DNA from: Lytechinus variegatus
Lineage: Eukaryota; Echinodermata; Echinoidea; Temnopleuroida; Toxopneustidae
Assembly (NCBI RefSeq): GCF_018143015.1
Contig: NC_054746.1
Span: 23,450,464 to 23,514,463, forward strand
DNA: 64,000 bases
Reading direction: 5' to 3'
Shown: one piece after another, positions 12,201 through 24,200 of the stretch
Layout of the letters: every line of letters starts with the position of its first letter
Position numbering within the stretch: the first letter of the stretch is position 1
Position numbers and translations under genes: made by a program
Notes under the pieces: generated by a model
What the model saw: the letters and a program-made list of their open reading frames with translations, nothing else
Databases searched by the model: none
What the model was told of the DNA's origin: nothing

Positions 12201-15200
12201 TATTCATCACAATGAAGAAATAAAGTTTTTGACAGTTTTCAAAAATTAACATGAAATCTAAACTCTATCTGAAACGGAAAATCACCATCACTTAGGCCAT
12301 TACTGATAGAATTCTCACCCAGAGCTCTGGCAGAGAACATGAGTTTAAACTAGCTAGCTAACACCACACTCGAGTGCACGGCGTCCTATTTTTTTTTAGA
12401 TGGAGCTTTGTTTGATGATTTATTGTCTGATATTTACCCCTCTCCAAGAAAGAAATAAAAAAAGCTACAATTCACAACTATAAGTTAAGTGATTTTGGAT
12501 TATTAAGGCTCCGTTTTGACAAGCAAAGTCGGCGACTGTGAGGATAAAAGACTCGCACATCTAATGCTGTGAACTGGGATTTATCTCCTGTGCAATTCGA
12601 ATTACTATATCGCAGAATTGTGATATCCCAACTGGAAATGTGTGCATTAGAAATTGCACATGGTGAAGTATGGAAAAACCACTACCAGAAGCACGCGCGC
12701 ACATGTATTACAGGAAAAAAAAGACGGACGTAGTTCACTTTTTATGGTACAGAAAAAAAGACGCACTTAGCAATTTTAAACTGTATTTATCGTAAATTGA
12801 AAGTTACTTGATTTTGGCTTTTCAGATACAGTATTTAAATTACATGTATGATATGGCTTTACTGCTCACTCACGGCGGGCGCAATTACCTGGAAAATATT
12901 TGCGCCCGGTCGTCAAAATTTTGATGATTTTGGGGCTTTATGGGCGCAATTGATGGCTTTATGAGCGCGAATTTGCGCTCAGCGCCCGCTTATTTCAAGG
13001 CTTGGGTGGGTGCGAGTAATGAAGACTTGTAAACAAGTTACTAAACATGTCCTGTGATGATACTTACACTGCCAGTTCTGCTTCTGATTGAGCACTCAAA
13101 TTTATGAAGAAACTGAACTAGTGTTACTTTCTGAGGCATTATACAGTTAACTCACATTTGTAATTTTTTCAGTGGATTTTTATTTTTGCCAGAGGGCATT
13201 GTTTTATTTTTTACATTTTCATTACCATTATTGAACAATGTTAGATATACAATACAATTTTTTTTTCTTGCCAACAAATGAAATTTTTTTTTTTATTTGA
13301 ACACATATTCATCAAGCTTGTAAGAATCTCAATTTTACATTAATAATGCAGTGATCAACAAACATTGTCTTATATACCCTATAATTTTTCATTTCATTTA
13401 TTGGTTTCTGCAACACTTTTTCATGATCATATTAACAAAGAAAATACAATAATAATATACATATAACTGACAAGCAAAACATACAAAAAAAATTGCATTT
13501 TCTATTAAAACATTGATTATTAAAAGGTTGCAGGGGTTGCTACTATAAGCTAAGCTTGACTGCGTGGCAGCCCCAGAAAACGATGATAATTATATTCTTA
13601 CTACATATCTTGATGTAAGGGTGCAGGTGCATAATGACGGGGGAGGGGGGGATGCTTGGTCCTCAATGTATGCTTTATTTTTGTCTCATCTGCATAGCAG
13701 AGTGAGACTATAGGCGCCGCTTTTCCGACGGCGGCGGCGTCAACATCAAATCTTAACCTAAGGTTAAGTTTTTGAAATGACATAGCTTGGAAAGTATATG
13801 GACCTAGTGCATGAAACTTGGCCATAAGGTTAATCAAGTATTACTAAACATTCTATTAGAGTTTCATGTCACATGACCAAGGTCAAAGGTCATTTAGGGT
13901 CAATAAACTTAGACCATGTTGGGGGAATCAACATCAAAATCTTAACCCGAGGTTAAGTTTTTGAAATGTCATAACTTAGAAAATATATGGACCTAGGTCA
14001 TTAAACTTGGACATAAAGGTTAATCAAGTATCACCAAACATCCTGCATGAGTTTCACGTCACATGACCAAGGTCAAAGGTCATTTGGGGTTAATGAACTT
14101 TGAAAGTATGTTGGTCTAGCTCATAAAACTTGGACATAAGAGTAATCAAGTATCACTGAACACCCTGTGCGCATTTTAGGTCACATGACCAGGGTCAAAG
14201 GTCAATGAACTTTGGCCATAATGGGGGTATCTGTTGAATTACTATCATAACTTTGCAAGTTTATTGATCTGACTTGTGAAACTTGGACCTAAGAGTAATC
14301 AAGTATCACTGAATATCCTGTGCAAGTTTCAGGTCACGTGATCAACATCAAAGGTCATGTGAGATCAATGAACTTTGGCCGCATTGGGGGTATTTGTTGA
14401 ATTACCACCCTATCTCTGTAAGTGTATTGGTCTAATTCATAAAACGTGGAATGAGAGTAACGAGTATCACTGAACATCTTGTGTGAGTTACAGTAGTTTT
14501 CAAAGTCAGCACTGCTGCTATGTTGCATTGCGTGATGCAGGTGAGACGGCCAGAGGCATTCCACTTGTTATCTTTATTTGGGTATTTGAAATTGTTCAAC
14601 TGTAAAAAAAAAGAAAAAATAGGGGGACATATCAACAGATAGTTCAATTGGATCTGCTTTTTGTCTCGCCCACCAGAGGTGAAGGCGAGACTTAGGGAGC
14701 CACATGGTAAGGTGAAAGGTCATTTTCAGGTCAACGTTAAGTTTTACATGCAAGACTCTTATGACACCTAACTCTGCAACCATAAGTCGCTTTTCAACCA
14801 AACTTGGATGGTAGATGGACTTGGGAGACCTGCATGTTATGCTGCAGTCAGAGGTCACATGGTAAGGTCAAAGGTCATTTTCAGGTCAACGATAAAAGTT
14901 TACATGCAAGACTCTCTTATGACACCCAACTCCGCAACCTTAAGCCGCTTTTCAACCAAACTTGGATGGTAGATGGATTTGGGGGACCTGCATGATATGC
15001 TGCAGTCGTAGGTCACATGGTAAGGTCAAAGGTCATTTTCAGGTCAACGTTAAAGTTTACATGCAAGACTCTTATGACACCTAACTTCGCAACCGTGTGT
15101 CACTTTTCAACCAAACTTGGATGGTAGATGGACTTAGGGACCTGTATGTTATGCTGCAGTCAGAGGTCACATGATGAGGTGAAAGGTCATTTTCAGGTCA

Positions 15201-18200
15201 ACGTTAAAGTTTACATGCAAGACTATCTTATGACACCTTACTCCGCAACCGTAAGTCACTTTTCAACAAAACTTGGATGGTAGATGTACTTAGGCAACCT
15301 GCATGTTTTGCTGCAGTGGAAGGTCACATGGTAAGGTCAAAGGTCATTTTCAGGTCAACATTAAAGTTTATGTGCAAGGCTCTTATGACAATTCTGTTGC
15401 GTGCCCTCGCAAATCACGATATTGTTATTTTTGTAAGCGGGCGAGACACAAAATTGCTTTTGCCTCGTTTTTTTACAAGGATGTACATAAAACCATCCAA
15501 AAGTGTGGCTTTGTACCCACATGCTCAAATGGGTGTATTGTACTTGAGAGGTAGACTTGAAACAAAATGCAATCTTCCATCTTTTTGGAAAGAAAATTTG
15601 ATGTGATACTCTTTCTCTTAAATGACCATTCTAATGAGAACGAATTTAGAAAAAAGAATTTAAGAAACTTACAGGTTTTCATTGACTTTTTTGTTCTTTT
15701 TCTTTCTTTTGATGAACATGTAACTCAGCCTTAGTTTGGCATTGTACATTGTTCCCTAATCATTTGTTAAATTATATTATAGTAACTGCATTTGCTCGAT
15801 TTCAGACGAGTACCAGCTTGTTTAATCCAGTTATGGATTGGGAATTCCCCATTCTATGCAGGAAGTTACAGTGCATGAAATTTCAAAGCAGGAAGCAGGT
15901 TTAGTGTATGTTTACCAATGTTTAAAAAAATGATTTGTGTTGTAGGAGTTCACAAAGATACTGCATTTAGTGTAATATACAATTCCAACCAACTTTATCC
16001 TTCTTACCTTCAGAACGCCCCCTCCTGTGGTTATGGAAGAAGATGATGATATACCAGATACACAGTGTGTGCTCAGCAAATGTAAGTTCATTGGGATTTG
16101 GATGACTGCTAAATACATGTATCCTATGGAATGTGAATTCTAAGTTTTGCTTCTGTCTGATTTATTCCATGCATTCATGGAAATAGGTGGAGTGTTTGAA
16201 TACTTCTGCCTTTTGTAGGTGGTTGCCAGGGGCATTGTTTTCAGATTAACTTATTCTACAAATGAAGAACTGTTTCATGGATAACCTAAATGAATCTTAA
16301 TGAAGAAAAGATGCATCCCTATTATCTAGCTTCAAAGTCTTTGTCATGCATACATATAGGAAGGGCATTGACCCTGTTAGATTATGGTGATGTATCTGTA
16401 CAGTAGTCAAGTTTTTTCATTAGCATTACTCGCCAAATTTTATTCTGGCATAAATATACAAATATACCAGGTTTGAGTAAGTATAATGTGAATTATTCGT
16501 CCGAGGATAGACTGGCATTACTAAAATTGGTCATTTGGCCAGAACAACTGAATTTTTGCCTGTGCCGTCCCTTCACAGGACTTGCCTCCGGTATAGTCTC
16601 ACTGACTGGTGCGCCTGGGAGATTACATGATCTGTGACATCACATAATGGATGAAATTTTCTTCAGTGGGCGTAGTTTTCAACATAGCATTTGTTATTTG
16701 AACCAATCAGCATACAGGATTTAATTCATGTAGGATAATTGTCACTATTATTTGGCATGTGAACATTTGTAATTCTATGATGAAACATACACTGCCAGTT
16801 CTGCTTCTGATTGAGCACTTACAACCATGAAGAAACTGAACTTGTGTAGCTATCTGAGAATTATGTCAATGATCTTATAATCATCTTATGGTATATTAGA
16901 GATGGCAAAGGGGGCTTCCCAAGCAACTTGTAAATCAAATTTGGTATGATAGAATGACAATCGAATGTTATCAAATAATTTGGGTCAAATTACAATATAG
17001 GATTTGATAAGGGACAAATTATGACTTTTCTTTACTTATATGAATATATTTCTATTTTCTATGCAGACCTGTCTGACTTGAATCTAAAAATTGGCAAAGA
17101 TGGCTACAATGCTTGTCCCCTCAGCATGGAAGGATTCGCATACATGTGGGGTGGAGTCAAGGCTACACATGGTGTGAATAAAGGGAAAATCGGATATGAA
17201 TGCAAGGTATGTATTCCCGTAGCAAGAGTAATACCCTCTTATTATTAATATGTACCGGTATATAAATAATGTATTTCTAAAAAAATAATTTGAGTCCTAT
17301 AGTTTGAAGATTGCATGATGATAGCACGTTTTAGAAATTCAGTGATGAAATCTACACTGCCAGTTCTGCTTCTGAATGAGCACTCACAATCATGAAGAGG
17401 ATGGACTAGTGTTTGTTTTCTGAGGATGGTCAATTCGCGTTTATATTCTATGAATTAAGAACAATGAAGGCATTGTGTTTATAATTATGTATTCATCTCT
17501 GTTGTAGCTGGAGTCCCAAGCTGATGTGCGCCATCTACCTCCTGAAGAGACCAACAGACATGTTGTCCGTGTAGGATGGTCCATTGATGCATCTTCTCTT
17601 CAGTTGGGTTAGTTCATTTTCATTATTACTCTTTCCAAATTTATTTTGACATCTTCAACAGGACAGACTGTCACTCTTTTTGCATGCAAATGTTTGCAAT
17701 TCTGTGATGAAACGTACACTGCCAGTTCTGCTTCTGATTGAGCACTCACAATCATGAAGAAACTAAACTAGTGTAGCCATCTGAGAATTATGATGTAAAC
17801 AAACCTTATGGCGTAAAGGTACCCAAGTGGCTTCCCGACAAATTCCAATCAATTCAAAGCAAATCGTTGGTGGTATTGGGTCCCATAGTCAATCATAAGT
17901 TTTGCAATATTGGTTACTGGTCTGCCTCGAGATATTTTGATTAGCTGTAGTTAAATTAACATTAAGTGAATGAATTGCAAAGGAATTTTGTTTTGCATGC
18001 CTACTTTCCTCAATTCAATATACTGGTGACCAGCAAGTTTGCATTGAATGTTATGCATAGAAGTTATAACTGATATGAATAACTGACTTTATTTGTTAAT
18101 GTGTCTGCAGGAGAGGAAGACTTTTCTTATGGGTATGGAGGAACAGGAAAGGCATCGGTCAAATGCAAGTTTGATAACTATGGAGAGAAGTTTGGTGTGG

Positions 18201-21200
18201 GAGATGTTATCGGTGCATATGTGGTAAGTTGTTTGTTTGCTTTGACACGAAATTGTTATTTGAGACTGTTATGAAGAACTAGAAAAGTTTTTCTTGCGAT
18301 TTATAACATTGGAAAATGTTGTTCAGTGATGATATTTACACTGCCAGTTCTGCTTCTGATTGAGCACACAAAATCATGAAGAGATTGAACTAGTGTTATG
18401 ATCTGAGAATTTGGTGTTCAGTAAAATATACTCAGTAAAAATGGGATTATTCTGCACGAGACCACATTAATGTGACTCTCATCGACACTTTTGACATTGA
18501 ATGTAAGCGTATTGCTAATGTTCAACTTTATTTTATTTTACATTTGCAGGACTTTGAAGGAGAGAAGCCGACAATCTCATACACCAAGAATGGCAATGAC
18601 CTTGGTGTTGCCTTCACCATTGAAGAAGACCTAGAAGGCAAAGCCTTGTTCCCTCATGTCATGGTCAAGAATATCTCAGTGGAGGTCAACTTTGGCCAGA
18701 AGGTAGGATAAAGTACATTTTTGTTATTACGATCATATCTTACCTTTTCAGAGGACAATTTCTATGATGATACTCACACTGCCAGTTCTGCTTCTGATTG
18801 AGCACTCAAAACATGAAGAGACTGAACTAGTGTTTCCATCTGAGAAATGTGTAGCAAGTGAATAAACATAGGAAAAATTACATGAACCTGCCTGTTACAT
18901 GTTTTTTCATCCCTGGATTGCGATACATTGAATGATTGACTTACAATGAGTATTATTTTGTTGTTTAATTGTAAATTATTTTTCTTATTTTACTGAATAA
19001 AGTTGAATCATTGCTGGTGGTGGGAGGTGAGATTTCTGAATAATAGTATTTTCAATCAATTCCGTCATTCAGGAGGAGCCTTATTTTCCATTGAAGGAAG
19101 GGTTCTCTTTCATTGGTAAGCTACCTGCTGAGGACTCTGTACGTGGGCCTAAACCTCCTGCAACCAAGAAGGATTGTGAGGTAAGTCTTCATAATACAGT
19201 ATATTCTAACTGGAAAGATTTATGTGTCCTTTTAATGGGGATTACATATTGAATACTGGTGTATTCATTGGTGCTTTTGCACGATGTTCAGTCTAATTCT
19301 GTGAAACTGCCCCTCAGTCTCATTTCTTTTAGTAAATTGTAGTTGTAAAACTGATTGTCAAATATATTTTTCCATGCTTAGACAGAAACTAAGAAAATTT
19401 GGCTGACCCTGATCAGTTTAAATGAATTATATGTTATTGGTGTATTTAATGTACTGAAGATGTGAATAAATGTAATAAAATTGTGACATATGACATCAAG
19501 TAATGACATGGGTTTTGAGTATTCATGATATACAGTTGAACCTGTTATTGTTTGTAACAATTTTGTTTGATTTTCGATAACTCAAAATACAGAATTGTAG
19601 TCACACTTGTATTTCATGTCATGTCAGTGTATTTGTGTTTTTTGTTTGTGGGTGTTTTCGTGTCAAATTGTGTTGTATAGATTATTTGTTAATGTCACTT
19701 GAGTTTAACATGTTTTATTGTCGTGAGATTGTTTCAAAATATGTTTGTTTCATGTGCATAAGAAGAAAAGTCAAGCCTGTAAACACCAGTAAGTGTAGAA
19801 TAATGAAATAATCATGAAATTAATTCTTTATACAATGTATGTTATTACCTGCCATTTGTAAATAAATTTTGAATTGTTCCAGAAGTCATCCATGTCTCCT
19901 TGTGAATATTTTTCTATGTGATGGTAATCATTGTTGTAACTTCTGTTGTCGGCGCCACTTCCAACATCTAAATTTTCAAGCTGCACTCAATTCTACAGCA
20001 CATCCTTTCTTCCACCGGGCACAAATTACCCCAGTGATGTATGAAATGATATTAAAAAAAGAGCTTAAGCACTGAATACTGTTTCATTCCTTTGAACCCC
20101 CATGGCCCCCATATGGCAAGGGATTGGGAGGTTTCATTTCCATCACTAAAAAGTCCCTGATAACAACTGACAATTGTGCAGTAAGTTGTGAAAAAGTGCA
20201 GGTAATTGTGGTATGGTAATGTGTGGGTGTACAATGTAGTACTAGCCATTCATTAGTTCCAAGTGACACAACTAACGCGAGACTGGCCTTGAAGACCTTT
20301 GCTTTCATCAGCACCCATCGTCACACTATCATCCCTGTCAAAGTCAGCTTACCCATGGACTGATCACCGACAATCACACCTTCAAGCCAAATTCTGGCCA
20401 GCCAATTTCCTTTCCCGTTTCTAGAATGTTGCAGTACTTGTAGGTTTTCTTGGTGAATGGAGCCCCTGTATCATACCAGCTAGTCATATCGTGGAAGGAA
20501 CAACTATCCAGCATACATTTGTTACTGTTGTGTGGGAAGGATCTCTTCTTCGTGGGAAAGTGCTGTCTGTTCTACGTAAGGGCTTGCATTAGCACTTATT
20601 TAAAATGAATCACATTTATCTTGCATTACAGCTACTTACAATAAAATGGATAGGAATGTTCTGGGTATGGGTAAAGAAGGAAGTTGGATGATAATTTATT
20701 TGTTTTCATATTGGAATGAAGAAATAATGAGTAAATCATAGATGCCCTTATTTTGTCCCATAATGTACACATTTTTTTCCAAATAAGCTTTTTTGCTTTT
20801 TTTTGCAGAACATGTGGCTCAAGCATATTTTTACTGAAACATTGAAAGCAACAAAACAAAATAGTTAATGCTTTGTGATGTATAAAATTGATCTGAAAAT
20901 TGTGAGTAGCCACATGCTTGATATTTTCTGAGGTACATTGATTGTCAATTTTGATATGCAGGAAGTGCAGATGATGTTGAGATGCTGGTCCAGTATCTAC
21001 CATGTCCTGTCTCACCAGAATACAAGAACAAGGTGTGTTGTTTTCACCTTAAATGCATCTAAGACCAGAGAATGTGAATCTATTACAAATCTGATCATTA
21101 ATAAAATCATATTGGGTCATTATCTAGCTTTATCCTTTTTTCATTTCTTAATTTGCCTCCCCCTTGAAATATTTCTGAATTTGGGGTTTCTCATTTTATC

Positions 21201-24200
21201 GGTCAATTCAATATAGTTTTAACTTTTTAAGGTTGTAAAAACAATGTTTTAGGAAGAAGCTAATTCTTAAAGTTTACTTGTCTATTTTGTAGATGACTGA
21301 GGACTTGTTCCTGAATAGTGATGACACTGTTAGCAAGAACTTGAAGAAGTTGCTAGAGACTCGTTTAATCAGTCTGTATCATACCTCGTCTTGCTCAATG
21401 AAGCATATGCGTGATCATAATGATCTCCCACAGGGATTTGATACTTGTAACCCAAAGGTTAGCCTATCAGGACATCATCTCCAAGAGACAGATGCAGAAT
21501 CATGTCCTAAAGCGAAAGAAGGATATGGAATTCTAGAATCACTTCTGACAAGCATAAACTTGTTAAACAATACACTTTCAGGTACATTAGATCAAAATGT
21601 AGAAAATGGAGGTGTATGTCAAGATCTGGCACAAACTGTTAACAAGTTACAAGTAACCAAGATGAAGCTGAACAGGCTATGTCCAGGATCAGCAGCAAGT
21701 ATCTCACAGAGGAAAACTGCTGGCAAAACTATGTCACGTTCACCGACACCATCCTTTGTGCCTCTTGACCAAATCCCTGATGCGCTTACAAAGTCCAAGT
21801 CATCGAATGGAAAGACTAATGAAAAGAGTTCTGTCGTTATTCTATCTAAATCTGGTGAAGTTGAGAGAAGCCTTGTTCAAGCGAGGCCAAAAGTGAAACC
21901 CTCCAAGATGATGTTGCACAAGTCAGAGGTTAAGAAAATCTACAAGTCTAGTGCCAACTACAAAGTATGCGCACTTCGTTTGGCAAGGAAGATGTACCCC
22001 AGCAAGAGTGAGGGTTCCCGTCCATCTATAACATGTCCTAGAATGATTGAGATTCAGCATCACATCTTTGAACTGTACAATGTTCCAACTGCAGATCAGG
22101 GTACGGTGTGGAAGGAGTGTAGACAGCTGCTTGATCAATCTTTCACACTCAGAGATCTACAGCCAGAGTGCCTTCTGCCAAAATGCCCCAAGCTTGTTAC
22201 TTCCCGTAGTAGGTTTAATTGAACAGAAAGGAATCTTGAAAGGTTTTTTCCCCTCTCTTTATGGAGTTACTGCTGTCTCCTAACATTCTGATAATGAAAA
22301 TGTAATATGTTGCATGCATTTAGATTCATGCATATTCGGTTTGCATCCTTGTTTGTTTTCCAATAGAAGATTTGAAAAGAATATTCATGTGTATGCAATG
22401 TCATGTCTATGAAGGGTTGTTTATTTAGTAATTGGTGTACTTTTGAAAAGAATATTCATGTGTAGTATATGTAATGTCATGTCTATGAAAGGGTTGTTTA
22501 TGTGGTAATGAATTGGTATACTCTTGTCATATAAATAACTGATTTGTGTACATTAAAAGTGCTTGTTGGGAGTATGGCATTTAATGACTTTCTCAGGGAA
22601 TTCATATTGATAGAGCTCTCTTGTCCTTTGATGGAGACTGGGAATTTAATTTTAGAGAAGTATTTGATTATTTATATTTTGTTTTGTTTTGTGGACCATA
22701 TTTTCTAAATATATTCCAGTCCTTACAAGGAGTGTCTAGTAGATCAAATTTAGAGTAAGATTATTTGATTTTTTTTTTCAGCCCCAAATTTGTTCCATAT
22801 TTTTTTAAATTATTATATTTTGTGGTATGGTAGTCCATATTTTCTTAATATGTTATAGTCCTTGGAGTGTATAGTAATTCAATTTTAGAGTAAGATTATA
22901 TGATTTTTTTCCAGCCCAAGTTTTGTTCTATTCTGTTTTGTTTTGTTGTATAGATGTTCTTGATATATTGATCCTCTCTACTATCACCTAAATAGTGGTA
23001 AATTATTAACAAGAATTACATGTGTTGGTTGAAAAACAAAGAGCATCCTTTATCCTTTCATTGAATATAAAAGTTACCAAGTGGCGGTGATTTCACATGT
23101 ACCTTGTTCATGGAATATATTTGTGAATTATGCTATGTCTGTTTAAAAACAGACATGTTTGTTTATTTGTGTGTTCTAATTTTTGAGAAGACTCTTTTCT
23201 ATGCCATTTTCATCAGTTGATGATATTTTGGAATTCATTTCTTTTGTTGAGACTATGTAGTGCTTTTTTTCTTAGAAAGCAGTGGTGGATGAATAAAAAC
23301 TCCTCAGTGCATCTGTTTTGTTTGTGTTGTCTATTTTTTTGTTCATTATAATTGTTGAGATTACAGATTTCACATTTAAATTTCAATTTTTTCTTTGTAC
23401 AAGATGTATTGAGCAACTTAATTTTTCCTTCATAGCATACAAAACCAGAGGGAAATAATAAATCTGAACACTTTCAGCAAATATGGAAATTGGGATCGAG
23501 TTCTGACAACATATTGAGAGAATTTGAATACATCATAGCATTTGAGAGGTCATCTTGGATTCATCAGATCAGTATTCATTATTAAAACTTCACGTGACTG
23601 TCGAATATTATGTTGATAAATGTTTCACACTTTGTTGTTTGTTTAGCTGTTGATGATGGTTGGTCTGCCAGGCTCTGGTAAGACAACATGGACCATCCAG
23701 GCTTGCAAGGATATGACTGACAAGAAATACTACATCCTTGGCACCAATCTCATCATGGATAAGATGAAGGTAAGTTAACATGTCAAAACAACTATCCCAA
23801 GTGTTACCACTACTAAAGTTATTATCAGTCCTAATTTATATCAGCTCATGATGGATCTCAAAGGTATTTGTTTTGTATACTGTATTGAGATTAACCCAAA
23901 TGAAATTTTTCTTGGGAAGTAAAATGAAATGTTGCTATCATTTAACCCTTGCAAATTTTAAAGTCAGATGTGAGGCAATAATTGCCAGCTTTGTTATAAA
24001 TATTTCAATGTCAAAGATATTTATGGAATCGTTAGTATTTTGAACAATATATTTATTTGCAGGTGATGGGGCTCCGCCGTCAGCGTAACTATGCCGGTCG
24101 TTGGGACAAGTTGATGGACTTGGCTACCAAGTGTTTGAATCGATTCTTTGAAGTTGCAGCCCGAAAGCGCCGTAATTACATTCTTGACCAGGTATGTTGT

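Noticed and set aside
14804..15606. Open frames across the element B array
   Set aside because: Repeats with a period near 158 bp keep frames open by repetition; peptides are near copies of each other and unlike any domain.
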